From Diphasiastrum complanatum (taxonomy: Eukaryota; Streptophyta; Lycopodiopsida; Lycopodiales; Lycopodiaceae), in the NCBI GenBank assembly GCA_029204225.1, contig CM055106.1, positions 19,876,390 to 19,940,389 on the forward strand: 64,000 bases of DNA, given 5' to 3'. The stretch's first letter is position 1. Each line of letters opens with the position of its first letter. Of this stretch, positions 33,815-45,196 are shown piece by piece. Position numbers and translations under genes: made by a program. The notes under the pieces were generated by a model, which saw only the letters and a list, made by a program, of their open reading frames with translations, was not told the DNA's origin and ran no database searches.

Positions 33815-34290
33815 TGTTGATTTCACATGTGTGGGCTGTCCACAACATGTACTTGTGATCTCCTAAGGTGTGTAGATGTCCCAAGATCAAGACTAGATTG
33901 AGATTCAAGATCAATCTTAGATCCTATGGCAAAAACACACTACTACATGCATTCAATCACTTCCAACCCTCACTCACACGTGTGGGAAGTACTAAAAAAT
34001 TATTCTAAGTAAAAACAAGTTGCTCTCCTAGGGTAGAGAGAGAAAAACCATCATGAGCTCTCAGGTAGAGAGAGAAAGCTAGAAATCCAATAAAACTCAA
34101 AATCCACATAATCACCAAAGTAATTAGATCCAAAATGAGGAGTATAATGATACTAGTACATCCACGAGCTACCACTATGCTTAACTATGATTGGACCACA
34201 CTTTGTCAAATTTCTTCATGACAATACGGCCATAGAATCTGACACAAGATCTGATGATGAATAGTTGACACTTTGTATTTTGGTATAATA
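33815..34290 (-). mobile_element. F-related LTR in opposite orientation
   Basis: Starts TGTTGATTTCACATGTGTGG, which aligns with the inverted end of the F LTRs (TGATGAATTCACACGTGTGG at 47551), and continues with ATGTACTTGTGATCTCCTAAG. Two GAGAGAGAAA tracts sit at the corresponding places. Beyond about 60 bases it is diverged, so it belongs to a sister family. The far end is uncertain. Confidence 0.5.
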
Positions 34291-34671
34291 CAATCAATAC
34301 ATTTGCATTGAGTATTTCTCCTTTCTTGTTCAATGAATTTGCAAAGCAATTCTGAACATGTCATGATTTGATGATAATGATGATCTTGTACTCAACAATT
34401 ATCTAATTTTCTCTTCCTGTATGAACTTGCATGTTTTTCTAAACTTGTTGTGTTGTGTGGACTTTGTTATATTTCAAATTTGAACTCTGCGGTAGAACCA
34501 TTGAAACAATTGACAAATGTAGTTTCATTTTTCATTGGTTCCTCCATGTTGTGTATTTCGATGAAATGCTGCTCGTGCTTGCCAGTGTGACTTCTCCATC
34601 CCTAGTGATGACCATACACTCAAGCTTCCATATGTATTTGCAAAAAATGTTGTATGATCTCTTAGTATGTG

Positions 34672-34760
34672 CTGCATATGTCAAAATCATAATGTTAGTC
34701 TTATGTTTGGATCTAAATATATATTTAAATTTGAAAGCATTTTAAGAATTTAATACTAAC
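34672..34760 (-). other. Intron 3 of the transposase-like gene
   Basis: GTTAGT donor and CATATGCAG acceptor, 89 bases. Splicing joins DDHITHYM to HILRDHTTFF (phase 0). E4 is too short to stand out as an open frame by itself. Confidence 0.65.
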
Positions 34761-35392
34761 CATGTAATGAGTGATGTGATCATCTCTCCATGCTTTTGAT
34801 ACTGCATTAACAAACTCGACACAAGTCCTTTGGACAGCTTTCTTATCAATATCAGAGTATTTTTTTTCTTAAAATAGCAATCATACTATCAAGCTTTTTC
34901 CATACATCAACTTTTAGTACTCTAGTTTTGTCGTCTTTCTCGAAGTCATGAGTAGCAACAATAATATCTGTCCAGACTGAGTGTTGAATATTAGAAGTCC
35001 TACCAGTATGATTTGATAGGAAACGACGTGCTTTTGCTCCTCCTATGCTTGGCTTAGTTGGCATGTTCCCATTCTTTCCTGAAAGCTTTTCATCTTTTTG
35101 AATTTTGACATGTCCTTTATGGAGTCCTGCTTTTGATATAACATCCTATACTCCTAGTTACATCTTTTGCCATTTTCATACAGTACAAACAAGGGTGTTT
35201 TGATGTAGCACCGTGAGAGACATTATACATACATTTTAATGTTTTCAAATCACCTGCTAAGTGCCATTCAATATTGAAGTCTCCAACTCCTGGAACATTG
35301 AGAATTCCTCCATCCATATGTTCCTTTATGATCCTAGGATAAGATGTCCTTGAGAATATCCATGATAATATATCATGATCCTCTTTTAGCAC

Positions 35393-35474
35393 CTATCCAA
35401 AAAAATTAATCAGACTTAATTTACAATGTATTAATACTATTCAACGAATGTAATGTAATAATGAGGCTAGTTAC
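35393..35474 (-). other. Intron 2 of the transposase-like gene
   Basis: GTAACT donor and TTGGATAG acceptor, 82 bases. Splicing joins WWLAAFQ to VLKEDHDILSW (phase 0). Confidence 0.65.
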
Positions 35475-36143
35475 CTGAAACGCTGCCAACCACCATATAT
35501 CATTTTCGACTGGACACTGAATCTGAAATCTTCTTGGTTCTCTGTTTGTGATAGAGCACCATTAATGCGAGTTATACTAACCATCTCCATCTTTTGCCCT
35601 TTCACAATTTCTGACTCATCTAACTTAAGTACTATGATTATTTTGCCATTCACCTTTTCATAGGTTATATCATAGAATGTGACGATGTATCTCAGCAAGT
35701 AATTTAGATCAACAAATAAATTGTTTGATGAATTATAGAATATCGATCTTCCATCAGTTTCATACACCTCCTCAATATGAAATGGAGATCCAGTCATCTT
35801 ATGCATACCTATGCTTAATGTATCCCTCTCTTTCTTCAAGTGATATGTCCTAGGGATTGGGACTTTTCTAATTTGAACTTGCTTAAAAGCTTTTCTAATT
35901 AGTTTAAATATTGTTGCATATGCTTCTCTGCTAATACCCGCAAAATCACAAGCACCCTGAACTATAGTCTTATCTAAATTTTTTTGAATGTCCACCATCA
36001 AAGACTCTGCTATTTTACACTTTACATTTGAAATCCTATTGTTCATCATGATACGCTCAGTGGATTTGCAAGTCAATATTGTGCCCAATGACATTCCTAG
36101 TGAAGCTTTGTCTTTAATATTTCGAGGAGCTACTAATGCAGAT

Positions 36144-36237
36144 CTGCAAAAAAAACAGATAGTTAACAGAATATCACCATAGCTGAAATTAAATCCAAAT
36201 GTCATTGAAAAACTTACAAAAATCAAAATATGCTTAC
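36144..36237 (-). other. Intron 1 of the transposase-like gene
   Basis: GTAAGC donor and a pyrimidine-rich TTTTTTTTGCAG acceptor, 94 bases. Splicing joins CAF-K-SALVAP in one frame (phase 2), while unspliced reading changes frame. Confidence 0.7.
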
Positions 36238-36760
36238 TTGAATGCACAGATCCTTCTATTTCGATAACCTCCTTTTGAAAGCGTTTGAATATCCTTGCAA
36301 CTTTTTCGCTTTCGCTTCTTACTTTCAGCCTTCTTCTTTGCCAAATCCACATTCTTCACTAATTGTAAGTTTTCAATATGAATAGACTGTAAGACTGATT
36401 GCATTTGCTCTAGTTCTGATTTGATATTGATTGTTATCTTTTCTAATGATTCATTATTATTTTTAAGTTGTTCATTTTCTTCTAATGTCTTTTGGAGATG
36501 ACAATCTCTATTCTGACAATAAGAGAATATTCGAATTAACTCACCTTCTAAAAAGTGAACTTTATTCATATAAAGTTGTTTTCCATGGTTTTGCAATATT
36601 TCACAATCTTGTATGTATAATGTTCCATCTATCCACAAATCCAAGTTTTTTCTTTCCTTCTGCCCTGTAATGAGAACGATCCTCAGCAGATATTTGAATT
36701 CCTTTGCCTCCTCTTCTCTGCAAAGGTGCCAAATCAATAGGGATATCCACATGTAGATGA

Positions 36761-37339
36761 TACAATGTCACCATCAAAAAAATAGTAGAGTAATCAGTTG
36801 CATCAAAGTACTATGACCAGATTCTATGAAGCAAAGCAAAGTACTCATCTTTGATTATATTATATACTATGTACGATCAATCCAAACTCCATGCTTGTAT
36901 GCTTGATTCAAATTTGAAAATGCGGCTCATTTTTTCATTCCAATAGGTAGTTGGCGCTCATATTTCCATTCCAAAGTGATGATGACGTTCATAATCGGAG
37001 ATGGCACCCATATTTTCATTCTCGTGGAAGGAATGCATATGTAAACATTTTGCAATTTTTTCTGATTCGAATTTGGGGATGGCGGTCATATTCTAGATCT
37101 ATTGAAAATATTGCCCTTTTTGTAATCAAAGGAGGGAATATTTTTGAATTTAGTAAGTTATACTGCAAACTGTTAACAGTTTTTAACTGTGACTAAGACA
37201 TTGTGGTTAGATCATTGGGAGTTGGGGAGGCCTTGGGAGTGGTGTGGGCAAGCAAATAAACAATATTGTTTTTTTTATTTTGATATTTTTCTATATCCTA
37301 CATGGCATTCCTTAAAGGGTCTTTTTGATATTGAGAACT
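36761..37339. other. No gene seen
   Basis: Sequence between the transposase-like gene and F2. Loosely repeated words (TTCCATTCC, TTTTCATTC, CGTTCATAATCGGAGATGGC and similar) occur at 36930-37090. No coding motif. Confidence 0.45.
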
Positions 37340-37757
37340 CCTCTAATGAGGGTTAGGTAGGGCACCTAGACCTGGGTGGACACATTTGGTCTGGTCAAGA
37401 GATTGCTTGGTTGATCAAAAATCACAGTTGTATGCTTACCAATCTCATCTATATGTGATCTAGGCACTGTTTTGAGATCTTAGCCATTTTGTTTCATGCA
37501 ATATCATTGTATTTGAGTCAAATTTGGTTTCTTAGTGTACTTCACACGTGCTAAGAGTGTTTGATCCTAACTTTGCCTATACTCCATCATTTGATGTGAA
37601 ATAGATCTTGTTTTAGAGAGATTTGTGTAGCTAGTGAGAATCAATTCACAAATAGTTGCAAGATCTTTCATAGGAGGAGATAGTACTCTATTATTGGATC
37701 CTATTGAGAGTGTGTAGCAATATTTATTGTTCATCATTTGAGTTTTCTTCACTTCAA
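37340..37757 (+). mobile_element. F2 leader remnant
   Basis: Resembles the F1 leader (AGGGCACCTAGAC at about 37363 compared with 29684; GAGATTTGTGTAGCTAGTGAGA compared with 29940). The PBS and LTR upstream are missing, so F2 is truncated at its 5' side. Confidence 0.65.
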
Positions 37758-39059
37758 ATGTCTTCAATGGGTTCATCCTTGTTGGAACCAAGTGAAAGAT
37801 TGTCCACTTTAAACTATTCAATTTGGAAAATGAGGATGGAGTCCATCTTGATCCTTCAAGACATGATGGACATTGTTCTTGGCCTTGAAGAAGAACCACA
37901 AGTTCTTCAAGAGGTTCAAAAGTACAAAAAGAGAGCTAGGATGGCTCTCCACTACATTAAGATGAATGTCTCTAATGAGATATTGAGGGAGATAGGTACT
38001 TGTACAACAACCAAAGAAGCTTGGGATTGTCTCAAGACTATCTATGAGGCTAAGAATACCTCTAGGCTTCTCACTCTTAGGAATCAAATCTTTCAAAGTA
38101 GCCAAAAGAGTGATGAGAGTGCATCTAGTTATGTTTTGAGAGTAAAAGATATTCATAGAGAACTTGCTTGTATTGGTAATTCCATCAATCGAAATGAGCT
38201 AGTTCAAGTCATTCTCAATGGCTTGAGAAGTGAATTTGATAACCTTGTCCAATCCTATGCCATTAAGAAGGAGCTACCAAGTTTGGAGGCTCTCCAAAGT
38301 GTGCTAATTTCAGAAGAATCAAGACAAGAGTACAAGCTCTTGAGGATGGACAAGCTCTCTCTCACTCATAATGATGGAAAAGCTCTCTTTGCCAAGGATA
38401 AGCACAAAGGGAGGAGCAAGAACCAACATCAACAATCCTCAAGCAAGGACAAAGTCAAATCCAAAGACAAAGATGAGGAGGAAGATGATTCCTCCATTGC
38501 TTCATCATCCAGGCTCAAGAAGAAGAAGATCAAGTGCTTTTATTGTGGCAAGAAAGGCCATTATGCCACCAATTGCTTCAAGAAGAAGAATCAACTCAAG
38601 CAAGCCAACATTACCAATGAGAAGGAAGACACTATTGCAAGTGATGGAGAGGGATCTCTTATGGTCTCTAGTTTCTCATCTACTCCTTTCAAGAAGGACG
38701 GCCTATGGTATATTGATAGTGGAGCCTCTTCACATATGTGTAGCTCCAAGGACTCTTTCTCTTCTATTGCACCTTATGATGGAGTCAAGAAATCAATATA
38801 CACAGCAAATGATTTTGAATGTCCTATTGAAGGCATAGGGAACATTCCCTTGAAGCTTGCATCCTCTAAAGTTCTTTCTCTCTCTAAAGTTCTTTATGTA
38901 CCTAAGCTTACTAAGAATCTTATTAGTGTTGGCCAATTGCTTGATAATGGCCTTGATGTAAAATTCAATGTTGATACTTTCACTATCAAGAAGAATGATG
39001 AGATACTTGCATTAGGATCTAGATTTGGAGGCATCTATAAGATCCAAATGAGTATGTGA
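37758..39059 (+). CDS. F2 gag, zinc knuckle and protease (433 codons, intact)
   Basis: The ATG at 37758 (MSSMGSSLLEPSE) aligns with the gag start of F1 and F3; the upstream ATG at 37704 is in leader sequence. Domains: gag core (NYSIWKMRMESILILQD, ARMALHYIKMNVSNEIL, RVKDIHRELACIGNSINRNE), Lys-rich segment, zinc knuckle CFYCGKKGHYATNC and protease WYIDSGASSHMCSS with normal DSGA. The frame ends by a one-base deletion at about 39046 just before the integrase zinc finger. It is the best preserved gag of the window. Confidence 0.85.
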   Translation: MSSMGSSLLEPSERLSTLNYSIWKMRMESILILQDMMDIVLGLEEEPQVLQEVQKYKKRARMALHYIKMNVSNEILREIGTCTTTKEAWDCLKTIYEAKNTSRLLTLRNQIFQSSQKSDESASSYVLRVKDIHRELACIGNSINRNELVQVILNGLRSEFDNLVQSYAIKKELPSLEALQSVLISEESRQEYKLLRMDKLSLTHNDGKALFAKDKHKGRSKNQHQQSSSKDKVKSKDKDEEEDDSSIASSSRLKKKKIKCFYCGKKGHYATNCFKKKNQLKQANITNEKEDTIASDGEGSLMVSSFSSTPFKKDGLWYIDSGASSHMCSSKDSFSSIAPYDGVKKSIYTANDFECPIEGIGNIPLKLASSKVLSLSKVLYVPKLTKNLISVGQLLDNGLDVKFNVDTFTIKKNDEILALGSRFGGIYKIQMSM

Positions 39060-39290
39060 ATGCTTGTAATGTTGCTCTTGTGAACAAGCTCTCTATGGAG
39101 GAATTATGGCATAGGAAGTTGGGACATCCCAACTACAAATCCATGCTCTCTATGATCAAAGAAGCCAAAGCTATTGGCTTGCCAAAGTCATTCTCCAAGA
39201 AGATCAAGCCTTGTGAGGCTTGTGCTATTGCTAAATCTCACAAAAAGCCATCTACAAGATCTTCTATCAAAAGCAAGCATCCTTTGGAGT
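39056..39290 (+). pseudogene. F2 integrase zinc finger, truncated
   Basis: Continues F2 in the next frame: ELWHRKLGHPNYKSMLS and KPCEACAIAKSHKKP form the HHCC finger. Similarity to F1 stops at about 39290 (F1: LELIHLD, here LELTICTYIGE). Core, RT and LTR are lost. Confidence 0.82.
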
Positions 39291-39900
39291 TAACTATATG
39301 TACATATATAGGAGAGTAAAAATTCGTGGTACTACTTGCATTCAATGCATTTCCTACACCTAATCAAGTGTAAACTATTACCATATTGACACCTAACAGC
39401 TTGCATGCTGAAATTGCACCTAGCTTCTACCTACTTTGTCCAAATGTCAACTTCTCAACTAGATATGTACAAAATTACATGCATGTGCCCAATAGTACTT
39501 GCATGCCTTGCATGTGACTTCCCTAGATGAATTGGACATGTGTAGAACATGTATACTGACTTGCATGTTGCAAGCATGCACTCTAACTGATTTTGCATGT
39601 CATATACTTTTATGCATGTCTACAAATCTAGATCTACCTAACTCAAACTCACCCTAATCTATAAGGTCATGTGCTCAATTCACATACCTTTGATATATAC
39701 AATGGAACAAATGTGAAATATGACCATCTAGACATTGTGCATGTCATGTAGCTCGAGTTTGTACATGCTAGTGAAAGATATTTACAACTTGTAAATGCAC
39801 AAGCAAGATGATTTTCCTCATCAACCCCTATAGACAAGTTGGATGCCTTTTTATTCTTCACAAATCCCATAATAACAACAATAATAATAATAAATAACAA
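39291..39900. other. GCATGC-rich DNA, no gene
   Basis: Many CATGC/GCATG words between 39400 and 39620 without fixed spacing. No coding motif. Confidence 0.45.
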
Positions 39901-40180
39901 TTCGTTTCTAGCGAAATTTGTTTATAGAGAAATTGTTTCTAAGGAAATTCGTTTCAAGTGTCTCCAAAAATTCGTGTATAGCGAAATTCGTTTCTAGAAA
40001 AATTTGTGCCTAGAGAAATTTGTGTCTAGAGAAATTCATGTCTCCAAAAGTTGAGTCTCCATAAAAAATTCGTGTCTCCAAAAATTGAGTCTCCAAAATT
40101 TGTGTCTAGAAAAATTCATGTCTAGAAAAATGCGTGTCTAGAGTCTCCAAAAATTTGTGTCTCCAAAATTTGTGTCTCGT
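39901..40180. repeat. About 16-bp minisatellite with two unit types
   Basis: Roughly 17 units of 14 to 23 bases. One type is like TTYGTGTCTAGAGAAA, the other like TTYGTGTCTCCAAAAA. The first half of the array holds mostly TAG-type units and the second half mostly TCC-type. Two units appear fused (TTTCAAGTGTCTCC and GTCTAGAGTCTCC). Confidence 0.85.
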
Positions 40181-41098
<918 letters not shown>

Positions 41099-41153
41099 AA
41101 GTAAGCGAGCGGGAAGATCCTGTTTGAATTTTGAATTAGGATGGGACTAATGT

Positions 41154-41197
41154 GCATGCATGGGGCAGGATGCATACATCCTCCTCCCCATGCATGC
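41154..41197. repeat. Inverted repeat, 12-bp arms
   Basis: GCATGCATGGGG at 41154-41165 pairs with CCCCATGCATGC at 41186-41197; AGGAT and ATCCT extend the pairing with a mismatch. Confidence 0.8.
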
Positions 41198-41232
41198 ATG
41201 TAAGAATTTTAGTTAGTTTTTTTGAAAAAGTA

Positions 41233-41285
41233 CATGGGGTAGGAGGATGCATGGGTGCCCACCCCATGCATCCTCCTACCCCATG
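41233..41285. repeat. Perfect 23-bp hairpin with 7-base loop
   Basis: The left arm 41233-41255 begins CATGGGGTAGGAGGATGC. The right arm 41263-41285 is its exact reverse complement. The loop is TGCCCAC. The core of the arm resembles the inverted repeat 40 bases upstream. Confidence 0.93.
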
Positions 41286-41309
41286 CATAGGCACAAATGT
41301 GACACACAA

Positions 41310-41347
41310 ATATATATATATATATATATAGATATATATATATATAT
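41310..41347. repeat. (TA)n microsatellite
   Basis: TA repeat interrupted once by a G at about 41331. Confidence 0.93.
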
Positions 41348-43860
41348 TTGATAATACATATTAACCAGATGTATTTTTATATGCATACCCAACAAAAATA
41401 ACCTTAAGTGATTCGAATAAATTGATGAACATTCCCAAGTATCATAACTAAAACCATACCCTTACGAAAAAACATCCCACTAGATGACTTAAAAAATTTT
41501 CATCTTTTTATCTGGAAAAACTACAAAGCTATAATTATTAAATCACAAATTTGAAACATCTTATTTCTAATGTTTATCTAGCCTTACATTTTTTTTCAAA
41601 CTTTTGGAAATCATCATGTTAAATGTTGTTCATGTATAGACAAATATTTTCAGTGGAAGCTCATATGAAGTATTTCCTAAGTCATTATCACCTTGAAATT
41701 GGTCAATCTATAAGGTTTTAAATGTGCAAAATTAATCATAATTATTATTTCTTATACATCAAAATATGGCCACATTATAGAAGGAGCTTGGATTTTCTAC
41801 TTTAAAAGACAATTTTGAGCAACTTGATTGAGTCCAAATGCAAAATATCCATTTTTTGAAAATCTATTTACCAAATTTAGAAGCATGTGATAAAATGCAT
41901 CAAATACAAATCAAATCCAACCAAACTTTTCAATGGGAACAAAACAACCACAATCTAACATTGTACACAATGTCATAGTCCTGAAATAATCATGACATAC
42001 AAACAAACAAGTATACTATGTATCAATGATTGACCAAAATAATGATTCGAGGTAGGCACGAAATGTATCATCAAATCTAAAATCAAAATCTACTAGTAAG
42101 ATAACATAATTAAATAGCAAATTTGTTGAAAGAAACTTGAATGAAATTAAAGGTAGATTATATGTATTTATATCACTCATATTTTATGTCATATTGTTAA
42201 GTGACTTAGCCAGTAAAAAAGTGGGGACGCTCATTTTTCACTTGGGACATCAAAATTTTTACTTATGCCAAAAAAATTTGTATATAATAATATAATGGAC
42301 TAAGTTATCTCAAACAAGATGCACGTAACTTATATATAGAATATGTAGAGTGTTTTTATACTCATATATAATCTTCTGACATAGTTCTACTTGATCGGAT
42401 ATCCACTAAGTAAAAATAATACAAATAGAGCCTTGAAGTGAATTATTGCTTGGAAAAAGCTATCTCATATACTCACACATAGATTTGTGTATTAAATAAA
42501 CACAACAAATTTCATCATGCAAAAGAAGTGGTGTGCTAGTGAGAATATCTTTTTCTCTCCATGAACTTTGGAAATTCTCTTAGCCACACAAAAAAACTTA
42601 TAAGAGAAATCTATGAATATTTTCAATGTGGATCTTATTATTGAAGCTAGTTGCAAAAAAAATCTATAATATCACAATAAGCAAAGAATCAATGCTCTAC
42701 CTTTTTATAGACTACAAATCACTTAGAATATATAAATAATAGAAAAATATGTTTATATCATTATGAACTTCAAAATAGTCATTTTGATCTTATATTTTGA
42801 AGCATTTAAGTGTGACAAACATTCAAAACTAGCTTAAAATTCACACTTTGCTAGAAATAAAGTGTTAAAAGACCAAGACATAACCTAGCAACAATATAAT
42901 TTGTTGAAGAATCAACAACATGACTACAAAAAAAAAGTGATACTTTTCTCAGGTGATAGACAAACTATAAATACTCAAAAAAGTTTGTACAATAGATACT
43001 AGAGTCAATATGGACTCCAAAGTCGAATGAAAGTGATCATTTTATTCAACTGTGTTGATACTTGAAAAGATAGAGTGGATAACCACACTAGAAACATGAG
43101 AGTCACAAATTTAACTTTCACATGGACAAAGAATGAAGCCAATAACATAGCAATTAGTTAAAAAAATCAATTAGCTATTGGGATATGATAAAATTGAACA
43201 TATTCTAGCAAATGAATGTACCCAATTATGTACATAGATGAATGGTCTCATATGTGTTTGCCAGATGTAGTCAATAAAGTTGAATTTCACAATTAGTAAG
43301 TGGTTTGACGATAATAATCAATAATAAAGTGAATTTTATAAATTTTAGAGAGATAGAGTGGATTTGAATATTATGATTAATGCTCTATGTGAGTTAAAAT
43401 GTGTCTGAAGCTTGTGATGCTCACAGATAACTTGTATAAGAGTTAATTAATGTAGTCAAAAAGTCCTTCTCCTATGTAGACATCTTTTGAATATTGATAA
43501 ATGGGTCTTGTGAGCCCTTAAGGGAGTTCCATAGAGAAAACATTTTGAATGATCATTTGTGAGAGAGTGCAAAGAACTATTTGTGAATAGAAAATTGTAG
43601 GAAACTCTTCTTTCCTTGATGTAATCTAGTATTTTTTATAAACTAAAAATAATATTGTATAGATTTTATTTGTGTGAATGTGTTGAGTGTTTGCGCATTC
43701 TATCACATTATAATAATCATCAAAATTACTATATTAAAGACTTCTGTGCACCCAAAAAATTGTTGGACTACAATCAACGGTCTCAAAATTTGAGGAATTA
43801 TTGATTTTTTAATTTGATTTGGAGGTGTATGGTCATTTTAGTAAAACTACTCAAATTCTA
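41348..43860. other. AT-rich intergenic DNA, no gene seen
   Basis: 2.5 kb without a frame of 60 codons or more and without element motifs. Composition is like 1-2283. I see nothing to annotate. Confidence 0.55.
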
Positions 43861-43865
43861 GTTAG

Positions 43866-44477
43866 TGGTGAATTCACACATGTGGGACACCCTACACATG
43901 TACTTTTGATCTCCTAAGCCCAATAATACCATAAAGAACAGACTAGCATTGATTGACAATAGGAAAGCTGATCATACAAGAAATATTATTGTGTTACAAG
44001 CAAGATCTGTCAACAAAACATGAAACTAAGTACAATAAATGCCTCAACTCAGCTAGAGAGAGAAAATGAAAGTACAAACTCGAGTAGAGAGAGAGGGCAC
44101 AAAGAGCTTAGTCTCCAAATTTGCATTATACAAATTTGCATCATCTTTTCAATGAGAGTACATCACATATATATAGATCCATGGACTCTCCTCCTACTTT
44201 GAGTTGAATTAGAGTTATGAATCCACCTCTCAAGAAATCTAGACTTATTCAAGCCACCTCAATATGTCTACTTGTGCCACCTAGTCTTTTCATGCATTAA
44301 ATGTGTCATGAAAAGTACAAATGGCAATTCCTATGGTAGCTCGAGTTTCTACTTCTACCTACCTTGAATATTTTATTCTAAGATGGGTCTTTACTAAGCC
44401 AAAAGAGATCCATTCATCTTTGGCATTTTTAGGACCCCTACTTACAACATTAGATAGATTTTTCCAATATTTTGACA
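43866..44477 (-). repeat. 3' LTR of copia F3
   Basis: 612 bases. On minus it starts TGTCAAAATATTGG and ends GTGTGAATTCACCA. It matches the 5' LTR at 47551-48165 along its whole length. Outer flank GTTAG (43861-43865) equals GTTAG at 48166-48170. Confidence 0.88.
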
Positions 44478-44499
44478 GCTAGTTGCAATTTTAATTTTT
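44478..44499. other. Captured copy of element flank
   Basis: GCTAG then TTGCAATTTTAATTTTT. The same 22 bases, with one difference (GTTAG), follow the other LTR at 48166-48187, where they are host flank. Between an LTR and the internal region such sequence is not expected. Confidence 0.75.
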
Positions 44500-45196
44500 A
44501 TGATTCTTATTGTCACCATCTTTGCTACAAGAGCAAAGGTTTCTTCATAGTCAAGGCCATATATTTGTGCAAAGCCTTTAGCACATATGGAGCCATCATG
44601 ATTGTACTTGATCTTGAACACCCACTTGCATCCAATGATATGCATGTTAGGTGGTGGATCCACTAGCTCCCATGTGTGGTTGGTAATCAAGGCATCATAT
44701 TCAATCTTTATGGCCTCATACCACTCCTTGGTATTGAGGGCCTCTTGGACATCTTTGGGCTCCTCATGAGAAACAAAATAAGCATAAGTGGAATCAAGAT
44801 CCACTTGTTTTCCTTTGTCATCATAAGTGAGCCTCTTAGGCTCGAATCTCTCCCTCATGGATCTTCTAGGAGTGAAAATCCGAGGACTTCCATCTTCAAA
44901 TCTTGACTTCTCCATATGTTGATGGTCTTCAATAACACAAGGTGATAGATTTTGAGGTTGCTTGATCTCGGTCCCTCCAAGATTGTACATTATTCTTCAT
45001 GAAAAACTACATCTCTGCTTTCAATTACTTTAGAAGTAGAGAGCATGTAGATTTGATAGGCTTTCTTGTTGGATGAATATCCAACCATTACTCCTTTGCT
45101 TGCACAAGGATCATCCTTCTTTCTTGTTTCCAAGGGAATATAGACAAAGCAAATGCATCCAAATACTCTAAGGTGATCAACCTTAGGTTTCTTCAA
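44500..45196 (-). pseudogene. F3 integrase tail and start of RT
   Basis: The frame 45196-44990 has VFGCICFVYIPLETRKKDDP and VGYSSNKKAYQIYMLSTSK. The frame 44990 down has RRSMRERFEPKRLTYDDKGK, THTWELVDPPP, CKWVFKIKYNHDGS and DYEETFALVAKMVTIRII, where RT breaks off. About ten residues after NHDGSI are missing relative to F1. Confidence 0.83.

Larger units (their letters stand above)
34474..36760 (-). pseudogene. Four-exon RNase-H-like transposase-like gene, decayed
   Basis: Exons on minus: E1 about 36760-36238, E2 36143-35475, E3 35392-34761, E4 34671-34474. Introns are GT-AG with phases 2, 0 and 0. E1 encodes a coiled coil (LEENEQLKNNNESLEKI) and a basic cluster KKRKRKSCK, a likely nuclear signal. 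E2 has SALVAPRNIKDKASLGMSLG and IVLKLDESEIVKGQK (candidate first catalytic Asp). E3 has DFNIEWHLAGDLKTLKCMYN (candidate second Asp) followed by HGATSKHPCLYCM, and later KAVQRTCVEFVNAVSKAW (candidate Glu). E4 has YGSLSVWSSLGMEKSHWQAR and HGG. The arrangement suggests an RNase H fold with a zinc-binding insertion, as in cut-and-paste transposases; I cannot name the family. Lesions: shifts near 36660, 35500 and 34865, a 16-base insertion at 35146-35161, TGA at 34525. No terminal inverted repeats found. Confidence 0.6.

Noticed and set aside
39901-40180. Possible CRISPR-like array
   Set aside because: Units are contiguous, with no unique spacers of constant length, and the context is eukaryotic.
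41348-43860. Search for a gene or element in the long AT-rich stretch
   Set aside because: No frame of 60 codons or more and no motif, so left unannotated.
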